The position numbers and the translations under genes are program-made. 64,000 nt of DNA from Apoderus coryli (taxonomy: Eukaryota; Arthropoda; Insecta; Coleoptera; Attelabidae): positions 5,890,001-5,954,000 of the forward strand of contig OU452201.1 of the NCBI GenBank assembly GCA_911728435.2, given 5' to 3'. Each line of letters opens with the position of its first letter. The stretch's first letter is position 1. Shown here in pieces: positions 12,055-23,042 of the stretch. Below the pieces are notes generated by a model. It made no database searches. It saw only the letters and a list, made by a program, of their open reading frames with translations, and was not told where the DNA came from.

Positions 12055-12251
12055 TATATATATATATATATTCATTCATGTGCCACGATAGTTTAATTGG
12101 TTAAAACACCTGACCGGCAATTGGGAGATGTTGGTTCAAATCCAGCTTGTGTCACGAGATTTTTTTGATTCGTACAAGTTAGTTTATTTCATTTTTCTTT
12201 GTATATCGGTGATATACTATACTCTGTCAACTTAGTTGAATATCTTTGTTT

Positions 12252-12287
<36 letters not shown>
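12055..12287 (+). mobile_element. tRNA-headed SINE, copy A, with (TA)n on both sides
   Basis: Bases 12082-12154 fold as a complete 73-nt tRNA cloverleaf. The parts in order are: acceptor GCCACGA pairing with TTGTGTC at six of seven positions, D stem GTTT/AAAC, anticodon stem CCTGA/TTGGG, loop CCGGCAA, a 4-nt variable loop, and T arm GTTGG-TTCAAAT-CCAGC. The B-box-like GGTTCAAATCC is intact. Base 33 is C rather than the universal U, so this is a SINE head rather than a working tRNA. A unique tail of about 100 bases follows and ends in a TA microsatellite (about 12254-12287). A second TA run (about 12055-12070) precedes it. The sequence 12071-12256 is identical by eye to copy C near 60054. Confidence 0.8.
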
Positions 12288-12289
<2 letters not shown>

Positions 12290-14818
12290 TCAATTGCAAT
12301 CTAAAAATCCATTTCAATCAACTTATGTTAATACAATATAACTTGGCTACTTATGATTTTGATGTATTACTTAATAATATTTAAGCTTTTGTATTTTTAC
12401 TGTAGAAAATTAATAAAAATATTTATTTTAACAAATTTAGTTTGTATAATTTATTAGATTTTTCAACCAATCCCAAACAAAATTTAAAACAAGTAGTATT
12501 CCACTAATTGTACTTTTACCTCCCGCCTACACGAACTACCGTCATATACATACATTTAATATATCCAGAGCCATGTTCCCCTCATACCAAACTTCTTATC
12601 TCTACTCCTTGTTCCTTTGAGCATTATCCTTAAATAAGAGTTTTGCTAAAGTTCAGGATACATCAAAGTAAACCGAATCTGCACTTACACTTTGAAATAC
12701 AAATTTATTTCAAACTTAAATTTTGAATACACTTTGCAATTAGGAGAAATAAATTACTTTATTTAAAGGACAACAAAACATTGCGAAACCTCAAACATCA
12801 TAAACTTCAACTTTCATAAGCTCTTTCTTTCTGGATCTGTGCAATTCACTACCCATAAGAGTCGTTGTAGAACATTTTTAACTTTTTAAGGTTCAGGTGA
12901 TTAGATATTGGGACACAGTATAGGTGAGGTAAATATAAAAAAAAATATTATAGATTTTGGTATAAAAGACTTTCATCTGAAAGCACTGTATTAATCAGAA
13001 TTTCTAATTATAATTATCGGTGGGATCGTGGCATTTTTGGGGTACTCGAAACAATTATTCTTTATTGCAAGAGTATAAAAATATACATTATCTATCGTAC
13101 TCCTAGCGTTGATTGTTAAATGATTCATAAGAAACACATGTTGCCACAGAAACAAATTATCTCTTCGAATACCCCTTTACACGTTCTGACCATACTTGGT
13201 AATACCAAACATCATCCTCCCAAATAAATCCTTCATCCCCACTCATCCAAACCTCCCGCCTACTCCAATATGGAATATTAATTCACAAACACGTCTTTGA
13301 CGTCACAAAACAAGGAAAGAGATATTCCCGAACATTTCCCAAAACTACACACGATCAATAAATATCCTCCAACCGATAGCACACGAACTACTACGGGGGT
13401 AGTATCATCATCGTTCTATGGAATTCAGTTCAACCCCAATCGCTTGCGTTTTAACTAAACTGTATTAATTTCAGTCTGGACATATATTGGAAGATTTGAT
13501 TAAATTATTTTGTAAATAAAATACAAAAATACAGTTGATTTTAAAACGAAATTAATGAAGCTAATTACTAATGAGTCCTCGCGCGTTTAGAACTCGTAAT
13601 ACACCCTCACAGAAAACATCTTTACGGTGGGGTGACTGTTGTAATTTTTACGGATAATTTTGAAAATATATTAAAATTGTTGTTATATTAATAATAAAGA
13701 GTTTATAGTATCTAAAAAATCTTTAATAAAAATAAAGTTAACAATATATAAATTTTATATTTTTAAATGTTGAGTGAATTAATGTACGAGTACCTAATTA
13801 AAGAATAATCAAATTTATTTAAATTCAATTCATGTTGAGCGTGAATATGAACTGGTTTTTGGAATGAATAATGCCGAAGGTTGAAGTGTAAGAGTAAAGG
13901 TTAAAAGCGCAATAAATAAGGTAAAGATCAAAAAATATTTCAATATAGGTACCAAAATAAATCAATGAAACAGTGCAAATCAAGCCGGAGATTCTTTAAT
14001 AGACCAAATGGAGAGTTATGCATTTAATTTTAGTAAATTAAATACCTACTAACAGCAATACTAAATTTAAATAAAGCTGTTGATTCGGCCCCCAATGTTA
14101 AATTAATAGGTAGTACTTGTCCAATGCTTCTTTTGTCATATTCAAATATTTAGCAACGAACTAAGGAAGATTACAATTTAAAATTAATTATGAATATTGG
14201 TTTAATAGTAAATTACAAAGAAATAAAGGAAAGCGCGACGAAAACTAATGTTCCCTTTTCCTCTAAGAAAACACCAAAAAGCCATTGAGAGCGATTCTTA
14301 GCTTCATAATCTTGTTTAGGAAACTTGACAGTTGACTCAAATTGACAAATAAGAGAATTCCTGGAAATAATTGAAAATAAAATCATAAAATAGTAAAACG
14401 AAATTTACATAGGAAACCTTAATTTAGAATACAGTCGAGTGGGACCTCCCAATCAATTGAGAACAGTTCTCTACCTTTTTCTCATTGACAATATTAAAGA
14501 ATCCAAGTCTTCTTTTAAACGAAATTGTCTCCGGCTTTGCACTGCCTCTATATCTTCGAACATAATATAACATGTGCGATCCAAGCCCGATGGGATTAAG
14601 GTCTAGCAATTGTGCTGACCCAGATCAAACATTAATTGTTATATGGTCCCAGTAGGTCCCTCTTCAGAGGAAATTTTTACGATTTTCTGAGAAAATTAAT
14701 TCTGAAATGATATAAAGACAATTGATTTCTGCTATAATCTGTTGTGACATACGTTTAGTTTAAGCACCAAAGTTATTTAGACAAGGAAAGCTTATAAATT
14801 TTATTTTACGTTTTTTAG
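12288..14818. other. Intergenic upstream of ChT, no gene seen
   Basis: No coding sequence is supported. Part of the region (about 12510-12660 and 13180-13400) is rich in A and C on this strand and poor in T and G. A palindromic TGACGTCA lies at 13298-13305, 1.6 kb before the ChT start codon. A good splice acceptor (TTTTTTAG ending at 14818) suggests that the ChT start exon begins at 14819 and that a noncoding first exon lies somewhere upstream in this stretch. Confidence 0.45.
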
Positions 14819-14870
14819 AAGGATCCCGATAAGAAAAATACACGAACATAACGTAATAAAAGAAGCAAGA

Positions 14871-17800
14871 ATGATTAACGTAGCTGGGGTGATTTCAATA
14901 ATTATATTCTACGTTTTGATTTTGGGGGTTGGAATATGGGCTGCAAGAAAAAAAGAAAGTGGCAATGATTCTGAAGAAGAAGTGATGTTAGCAGGTCGAA
15001 ACATAGGACTGTTTGTTGGTATATTTACTATGACAGGTAAAGCCATTTTAAAATAAAAATTGACTAAATATCTTTGGCTCTTTTCGAAATGACAGTTTGA
15101 TGATAAAATATTAACAAGTTACTCTGCGATGACCATTCATTGTTTTATAATTTTGCAGCTACCTGGGTTGGAGGTGGATACATCAATGGCACTGCGGAGG
15201 CTGTCTATACTTCTGGTCTGGTTTGGTGTCAAGCGCCATTCGGCTATTCGTTGTCACTAGTATTTGGTGGGATATTTTTCGCAAACAAAATGCGCCAGCA
15301 AGGCTACATTACTATGTTGGATCCGTTACAGGATAATTTCGGAGAACGAATGGGTGGACTATTATTTTTGCCAGCGCTTTGCGGCGAGGTCTTTTGGGCT
15401 GCTGGAATTTTAGCTGCTTTGGGTAAGGAATGTCGCTCAGTAATTTTAATTAAATGTTTCGCAATTATTTTAACTGGAAAAATTTGCTGAACAACATGGA
15501 GAAATTGATTAACACAAATTGTGTTAAAATCAAAATATACTAATAAAATCATTTAATAAAGGACGATAAGGCCAAAATTAAGAAACATTTATTTGAGATT
15601 AAGTTTGGATAAAATGGTCTTCATATTTAATGATAATTCTTTGTCTTTTTTGGCGTAATCAGAAGTGTTATTACCAAGTTTATTTTACTCACGTGGCGGC
15701 ATCTATGCCAAGGCATAATAAATACATTTTACTGTATATGCGCAACGGATTTGCAAACACGTACCTTATTCTTTCATAAACTGGTAATTCCATAAGCGTT
15801 CTCATAGATGTCTATAGAAACATTAAAGCGAACTTATTTAAATTAATTTTACTTAAAACACATAATTTATTGACGTTAATCAGCAATTTATTATTTTTAA
15901 ACTCCAGTTCCATATAGACTTTCCTTACTTGCAAACCAATTACCGATACAGGGTACCAAAAAGTCACTGGCGTCTTCAGAGGGCAGATTAAATTTGATCA
16001 ATATCGCGAAAACAATAATCAATGAAACCATATTTTATAGTTGACTGGATGTAACTGTGTGATATAATTTATCAAACGTATCGATTAATTCTACAGGGGC
16101 AACTTTAAGTGTAATTATCGATATGGACCATCGAACCAGCGTCATATTCAGTGCATGTATAGCGGTTCTATACACTTTGTTTGGAGGATTGTACTCAGTC
16201 GCGTACACGGACGTTATTCAATTGTTTTGTATATTCATCGGATTATGGATGTGTATACCATTCGCATGGACTAGTGAGCATGTGGCACCATTGAGCTCAA
16301 TGGATCATGACTGGATAGGACACGTAAATATTGTTTAAAAAATATATTCCAACAAACTTAATCACTGATGTCAACATATTTTTTTTTTTTAGATTAAAAG
16401 TGAAGAACTGCCGTCTTACATTGACTATGGATTATTACTGATATTTGGCGGAATCCCTTGGCAAGTATATTTTCAACGAGTCCTTTCAAGTAAATCTGCA
16501 GGGAGAGCTCAAATATTGAGCTATGTAGCAGCTGTTGGCTGTGTTTTTATGGCGATACCACCAGTGCTTATTGGAGCAATAGCTAAAGCCACAGGTACAA
16601 ATATTTATTGAAGTAAAATATGGCTTCAATTTGTCCACAATTTCGAATAATATATATTTGTTATTACCCTCAGTCTATTAATATTTAGTGATAGTAGGTC
16701 AATTACTATCTTATACGATGCGGCCTTCTTATAAAGAGGTCCATGGTTCCTATTTGAGTAGTTTATCCCGGTATTCTCTGTTACTATCCTGCCTTGTAGT
16801 ATTCCGAGGGTTTGTCCTGGTCCTGGCGGTTCTCGTGACTTTACGAGTAGGTTAACTTTTTCATACCGTGATGTCCTGGTACCCAAAATTTTAGTTTAAC
16901 CCACATTCTTCTCTATAAGGGCATCGATGCATTTCTGCTGCTTAAGCCTGTATGAGAATTAAACATAGAATCTACCTAACTACAAATGTTAACGATATTG
17001 AATCGACAATCTTGAGAAAAAGTGCATTAAAAGTCTGTTTCTAATTATTAAAGGAATCAAACACCTCTTGAGATCATGTTAAGCATTTGCAATTGGAGTC
17101 AGTCAATCGTGAGTACTGAATTCAGCGTAAAGGGCAGAGCTCACGAAAAGAAACTAGAAATTGGAGTAGTTTATGTAACACAATAATCTTTAAACAAAAT
17201 TGCATAGTCCTGATAAAATTCAATCAATTTTGAGTAGGAATCTTGAAAGTATGATAACAGCGAAATATACAGGATGTGCGGAAATGTCTGGCCGAAAATA
17301 TGATGAGTTAGCTCAACTGAATTGCTTGGTTTGGGCGCTAGAGGGCTTTAGAAGTGAAGTGAATAATCCAAGTATTAGCATAGTTGAAGTATAGGTATAA
17401 GATTTCGCCACCAAACCCATGGTAAATTTAATATCGAATCAACGGTAATGCAAGTTATAAGCAGGTTTCAACAATAACTATATGGTCATCATCAGTACAT
17501 GGAATCAAAATATTTAATTCTAAATTCTATTGTTTCCTTTACAAGGAATACTATTTCTTATATCCCCGTATATTATTTACACTTACTTATCAAGTCCACG
17601 TAGAGGCTCATGAATAATATAAACTAATTCATTTAGGTCAATAATATTAGCCTTGATATTATTTTTACTCCAAACTTCCCTAATTTGTTTACCTACACCA
17701 CTACCTACACGAAATATCGGAACTCGATTACCCATGTACGATAATTTTAGGAATATAAAGGGTGTCCCAAAATTAACGCAAGAAAAACAAAACAAATCGA

Positions 17801-19407
17801 CAGCTGACAGTTAGAACAACGTGTCTTCCAGGAACCTCAATTCGGCGTCGTGGACAAGAATTGCAAATTGCAAGAAGCTCTCTATAGCGTATACTCACTA
17901 AAGATATGTGTCTCCATGCTTACAAAATTCAATTAACACATCAACTGAAGCCTAATGACCATGCACTGCGAAAAGAATGGATTATTCAGCATCAACAAAT
18001 GGATGCGGATTTTTTGAGCAAAAACTTACAATCAAAATACTAAAAGCTGTGTTTTCTATTTAATTCAAATATTGCGTTAACTTTGAGACACCCTATATAA
18101 AGTAGAATTTATAGAATTTTCACTGAATTTTACATATTAACTTGATTCAATGTAAAATGTTTCCCTTGTTTTAGCCTGGAACGAAACAGCGTACAAAGGT
18201 CCCTATCCACTAACTCAGGACGAAACTGGCATGATTCTTCCAATGGTACTGCAATACCTGACACCAGATTTTGTGTCGTTTTTCGGTTTAGGTGCTGTTT
18301 CTGCTGCTGTTATGTCATCAGCAGACTCCAGTGTTTTATCAGCCAGTTCAATGTTTGCCAGAAATGTTTATAAATTAATTTTCCGACAAAAAGCATCTGA
18401 AATGGAGATAATCTGGGTTATGCGTGTGTCTATTTTAATTGTGGGTTTTTTAGCTACCGTTATGGCGTTGACTATACCATCAATCTATGGATTATGGTAA
18501 GTACTATAAGTTTTTTTCAATGAATAAAGAATAACGACTAAGGATCCATTAATTGATGATGGCTATTTTAATTCAAGGTCAATGTGTTCAGATCTAGTCT
18601 ACGTTATCCTATTTCCACAACTTCTGATGGTCGTCCATTTTAAGGATTCCTGCAATACATATGGCAGCCTTGCAGCATATATCATAGCGTTTCTAGTACG
18701 AATTAGTGGAGGAGAACCTTTAATGCATCTACCACCCTTGATTAAATTTCCTGGTTATGATGAGGAAACACAAACACAAAGGTATGCTAAACTGGAACAC
18801 CAAACTATCGATATATCTATTATTTTCCTGCAGGTTTCCATTCCGAACAATGGCGATGCTTATGTCATTAATAACTTTGATCGGTGTTTCCTGGGGAACC
18901 AAACACGTGTTTGAATCAGGAAAACTAGCACCTGGCTATGATTTCTTCCACTGCGTAGTTAATATTCCTGAAGATATACAGCGGTAAGTTCTACAACTGC
19001 AAACAGTGTACCATTCTTTTTTTATAATTCATCCTAGGTTTAAAATTGTATCTAAAAGTGTATCCCTCTGTTGGAAAAGAGTCTAAAATAACTCCCATGT
19101 TACGTTTTTTAGAGTTGGTGATCCAGCAGAAGAAGGCGAGCAAATGTCCGTGATGGCTTCAGGACCAATGGGGCGCATGTATGGTGCTGCTACCCTTGTA
19201 GGTAAAGATGAACGCAACGGTCGCATAAATCCTGCCCTAGAAGCAGATGACGATATTCCTGCAGCGGAAATTGATAGGATTCGCAGTTCAATATCAGCTG
19301 GTGGAGGTGGAGGTGGTTCAGCTGCAATGGTTGGAGCTGGCTCGCGTGGGGTTATGCCTATTGGGGGCAATAATAATTTAATTGAGAATTCGCAGACAAA
19401 GCTGTAA
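14871..19407 (+). CDS. ChT: High-affinity choline transporter (SLC5A7 family)
   Basis: Eight exons: 14871-15036, 15159-15422, 16097-16323, 16393-16594, 18175-18496, 18578-18781, 18834-18983 and 19113-19407. They splice in frame into 609 residues; human CHT is about 580. The product is the sodium-coupled transporter that takes choline into cholinergic terminals. The N-terminal membrane helix, [46 protein letters not shown] and [20 protein letters not shown] (the sodium-solute symporter signature) match the CHT subfamily rather than other SLC5 carriers. An extracellular glycosylation site (WNETAY) is kept. Introns range from 52 bp (18782-18833) to 1580 bp (16595-18174), the latter loaded with transposon remnants. 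The C-terminal cytoplasmic tail has a Gly-rich run not seen in vertebrates. The gene is on the same strand as the ChAT/VAChT locus 26 kb downstream. Confidence 0.97.
16650..16960 (-). pseudogene. Possible LINE RNase H remnant inside ChT intron 4
   Basis: On the minus strand a short stretch reads [13 protein letters not shown], close to the WVPGH-x-G motif of the RNase H domain in I/jockey-type retrotransposons. The rest is too decayed to align by eye. It sits antisense within the longest ChT intron. The call rests on one motif. Confidence 0.35.
17760..18096 (+). mobile_element. Decayed Tc1/mariner-like DNA transposon in ChT intron 4
   Basis: The segment is flanked by inverted ends GGGTGTCCCAAAATTAACGC (17760-17779) and, reversed, TTGCGTTAACTTTGAGACACCC (18073-18094). 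Inside, 17912-18043 encodes [20 protein letters not shown] followed by KEW and DADF motifs, which I recognise from mariner-like transposases of insects. The frame is broken upstream and most of the catalytic domain is missing. It is a non-autonomous remnant. Confidence 0.65.
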
Positions 19408-21361
19408 AGTGATTTGTTTTTCTTTTGGGGAATTGAGGTAGGGAAGGGTTCTTTTGATTGTTTAGAATATTTATTTAGTTATTTTGGATAGGATTTGGAA
19501 TGTTTCTAGTAAATGAGAAAGTGGCGCTAGCTTCAGAGAGTATAGTAATAGGTATTTCTAGATATGTAGTTATAATGCAAATTTAAATATCAGAAAAAAT
19601 ATGATGTGATTCTTTAGAGTAGAATAATCAATCCATGGGGATTAAGAAGAATAACAGAGTTATCTCATAGTTCCTTGTCCTATTTTTTCAACAGTAAAGA
19701 TTTAAAAACTAGTTAAAATTTTTTGATATGTGATCTATGTAATTACTATCAGTAGAATCAAAACTGATGTTTTAATTTTTAAATGTAAATCATATTTTCT
19801 AGAAGTATTCCAAGCCTATAGCTCTAAGTAGAAGATTAAATGGTTATTTTAAAAATAGAAACGTATACATATCAGAGATATAAAGACTAAAGTATTACAC
19901 TATTTATGTTATTAAAATATGTAACAACACACAAAATAGTTAAGAAGAATGTAACAAATACATATCAGAAAAAGCTGTTATAGAACACGATTTCTAAGTT
20001 AACTATGTTTAGTACCTATACGCCTAAGTTAATTATTAAATTTAGAAAATCGTAGTAAGTTAAGGAGTGTCTCTATGAATGTGCTTTTTGAACAAAAAAG
20101 TATACAGTGTGGCCGTGTAAGGTTTTTACACAGCCTGTAATTTTAGAAATTGGGGTTTCTTGAATAAAAAAAAACTGTAGATTATTGGTACAAATGCGTG
20201 TCTACAAAATTAATATAATTTTGTATATAGATAAGTTCAGTGGTACATGTCATTTCCGGACACCTGTTTAATGTGAATTAGTACCTAATCTCGAATTTTA
20301 GATGTCAACTCTTTGATTTGACTAGACTTTATTTTCCAAGATTTTGGATCGAAATAAACTTAAAATATTTATATAATTTCTTCCAAATTAAACATCGCTG
20401 ATAATGGTTAGCTTTCAAAAAAATACAGGCTGTAATTTAATAATAAATAATCTTCGCCGTTTTCCAATTTGTGTGAAAAACAAATAACTAGTGTACGTAC
20501 CAAAGGATTAAAGGGATCTAAGGTCGTGTCTTACGTTTCTGAGTAATGATTTAGCCAGAATTCATTAGAATAGCAGTTAAACCATCATATTTATTGAACA
20601 TGGCGATCTAAATGAAATATTCTTTTGGACAAATTGCTAAATTTGAAAAAATCTGATTTCAATTAATTTTATAAATTGTAGCCTGCATTTTTTAATTTTA
20701 TTTTATGCTTGTTAAATATTAACTATTTCACAACTAAAACTTCATAGTAGTAACTCATATTCTTTGAGATACTCAATAATTTCGTATGTATATGTAAAAA
20801 TAGTTTACAGGGTGCTTTAAATGAACCAGAAACATATCATGAATTTAAGACATAAATATTATTTAACTAAACATTAAAAGAAATTATTAAATGTAACAAA
20901 GCTATAAGATGTATTTAGTACATAATTAAAATATATATATTATTGTAGGTATATGTAAAAATCCCTGCCACAAAAATTGTGAGTATTGAAAATATAGTTG
21001 TTATAGAGCTGTATTTATTGTTGAGTTTTGGTTTTAATTAAGATAATTTAATTTAAAAAATAAGTAATATAAAACCAAGCTAGTTTCTTGGTACCAGAAA
21101 TGATATTATTTAAATTATTACATTTTTGTTAAAATAATTATTAAAAGAATAAATGTATCGAAATATATAATGCCAACCTTTATTATCTAGCAGTTGAGAG
21201 ATATCGAGCACATAAATTATAATTTAACCTTAAAATTAAGGTTTAAGAAACCTTTAGTAACTCTCAAGCGTTTTGTTCAAAGATTTAGGTTGATATATAA
21301 TAGAAAGGAACATAAAAATTATTTTTCTGAAGTATCCATTTTTATATAAATGTTCAAATTA
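19408..21361 (+). other. ChT 3' untranslated region and AT-rich flank
   Basis: AT-rich sequence after the ChT stop with several AATAAA signals (for example 20163-20168 followed by an A run, and about 20352). I cannot choose the cleavage site. No other gene is visible. Confidence 0.4.
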
Positions 21362-21401
21362 GCCAGACATGTTTCGGAACGACAGTTCCATCTTCAGTGG
21401 C
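21362..21401 (-). ncRNA. Small hammerhead ribozyme-like motif
   Basis: Read on the minus strand: stem I GCCA, conserved core CTGAAGA, stem II GGAAC-TGTC-GTTCC (five perfect pairs), then GAAA, the palindrome CATG in the stem III position, TC at the cleavage site, and TGGC closing stem I. All conserved hammerhead positions are present. The self-complementary CATG with no loop matches the small variants described from Penelope-like retroelements, which act as dimers. No retroelement ORF is visible beside it. Confidence 0.7.
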
Positions 21402-22210
21402 ATTAATAAATCTTATGCACAGAAGTCTTACAATTGTTTTAAGGTTGAACAAAGTATCATAGCAAGCTACTTTTATATTGACACAATTTTAAAATCTAGC
21501 TCTAACTCAACTGTGAGTTTCCAAATTAATATAACGTGAAATCTTAAATTGACATATCGATGTGTGAAATAAAATGTAAAAGATGTTATAATGTATTTTA
21601 CAAATTTAGAGATCTATTATTGTTGTAAACGAAAATATAAATAAAATAAAAAGTAATATAGAGAGATACCAATGTGTTATTAAATAACAGTTTATGTTAT
21701 ACAGTGAAGGCTAAAAGTTACGCATAAGTTTGATAAAATTTGACGGAAATTTCCTTGAAAGAAACGCTGGAACCTATCACTATTCGTTTTAAGTTGCAGT
21801 AATTGCATATTATGTTTTTCTTCTGGAACTTCCTGTACAGGGTGGTCCAAATTGCTTCTTCCTTATGGACTTATCTGACCCACCATCCTAGAGCTCTTTT
21901 TTTTTTGAGATAATAACATAGACATAACCAGAATATGACTAACTTGATCGGCATTGATACTAGAGGGTGATTTTAAATTTTTGTCAAATTGGAAAATATC
22001 TTTTTTATTTGAAAAGTTATCCAAAAACTATAAAGACATACTGCAGGCAACTTTTTAGTTCATCCATTGCCGTGTTTATATGTTTTCTAAAGGGTCCACC
22101 AAACGAGATATAGAGCAAAATAATTTTAGCAACAATGCTCTCAACACAATAATATATATATATTTTTTTTTCTAAAAAAATTCATTTCCGGACAGGAGCG
22201 GTGAATTTAT
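21402..22210. other. AT-rich intergenic DNA with transposon-end motifs
   Basis: No gene seen. It includes a TACAGGGTGGTCC motif at about 21837 that resembles the TACAGGGTG starts found elsewhere in the window, and a short TA run near 22152. Confidence 0.35.
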
Positions 22211-22275
22211 ATTTAAATAAAACCAAGTCTGCTCCACAAAAACATTCGTATATGTATTCACAACATCAGAAGACA

Positions 22276-22317
22276 GTCAGGTATGTTTCGAGGCCATCAG
22301 GTCTCATCATCAGTGAC
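22276..22317 (-). ncRNA. Hammerhead-like motif, left arm, mutated stem III
   Basis: Minus strand: GTCA, core CTGATGA, stem II GAGACC-TGAT-GGCCTC with one mismatch, GAAA, then CATACC where intact copies have CATGTC, then TGAC closing stem I. The change breaks the CATG palindrome and the UH cleavage site, so this copy should be inactive. Confidence 0.6.
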
Positions 22318-22501
22318 ATATTACAAAAAAAATTTCCATTACATTGGTTGAATAAATGTTAAAGTACATAAATATACAAGCTAGAAAGGAAAGAACAACA
22401 TTGGTAAGATTAATGGTTGATCGTTCTTTCCTTTCTAGCTTGTATATTTATTTACTTTAACATTTATTCAACCAATGTTATGGAATTTTTTTTTGTAATA
22501 T

Positions 22502-22543
22502 GTGACTGATGATGAGACCTGATGGCCTCGAAACATGTCTGAC
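22502..22543 (+). ncRNA. Hammerhead-like motif, right arm
   Basis: Plus strand: stem I GTGA, core CTGATGA, stem II GAGACC-TGAT-GGCCTC (one mismatch), GAAA, CATG, TC, then TGAC. Stem I has one mismatch compared with the left arm. TTGTGGAGCAGAC follows at 22580-22592, a module also found behind two other copies. Confidence 0.65.
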
Positions 22544-22711
22544 TGTCTTCTGATGTTGTGAATACATATACGAATGTTTTTGTGGAGCAGACTTGGTTTT
22601 ATTTAAATCCAATAATATAATATCAATAGTTAAGAAAAGAGAATAAAATAATGTTGCTTGGTGTTTGGTTTGTTTATTATTAATAATAAATAAAACAGTG
22701 TATTTTAGCAC

Positions 22712-22728
22712 GTTTAGACTTTATTTAT
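22712..22728 (-). terminator. Polyadenylation signal of the cuticle gene
   Basis: On the minus strand AATAAATAAAG lies about 315 bases after the stop codon of the cuticle protein gene (stop at 23043-23045). It is the first strong signal with a downstream T/G-rich stretch. Confidence 0.5.
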
Positions 22729-23042
22729 TACAAAATAGAAAAATGCAAAAGAAGCGGTGCAAAATATTATACAAATGCATCAAGTAATTTCCAGATTTAA
22801 TAATTAACTAATACTGCAAATAATAATTACAATACAAATGCCAGTGAAAACTGTAAATTCAAATAAATAAAACTTAAGAAATACGTACTTATTAAAATAT
22901 TTACAAATTCAAAAATAATTACATATTTGTAAGTCCATATCTACTTTTACTGAAGTTTTGTTTGAAGGAAGCTTGATCGAAATGCTGCGAGATACGCCAA
23001 CTTTGAACTTACAAAATGTATTATTATTGTTTACTGAAAATA

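Larger units (their letters stand above)
22211..22608. repeat. Long foldback element with two opposed hammerhead-like motifs
   Basis: Two arms of about 186 bases (22211-22396 and 22423-22608) are near-perfect inverted copies separated by 26 bases. Each arm starts with ATTTAAATAAAACCAAGTCT or its complement and carries one hammerhead-like motif. Transcription through it would give a very long hairpin. The arms lie 90 bases beyond the predicted 3' end of the cuticle gene. Confidence 0.9.

Noticed and set aside
12082..12154. A functional tRNA gene with a GGC loop triplet
   Set aside because: The cloverleaf is complete, but base 33 is C, the acceptor has a mismatch, and the unit recurs with a fixed tail and TA flanks, so it is a SINE head.
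17463..17505. A CTGATGA...GAAAC stretch on the minus strand in ChT intron 4
   Set aside because: Stem II is weak, there is no CATG-like palindrome, and the flanks do not pair as stem I.
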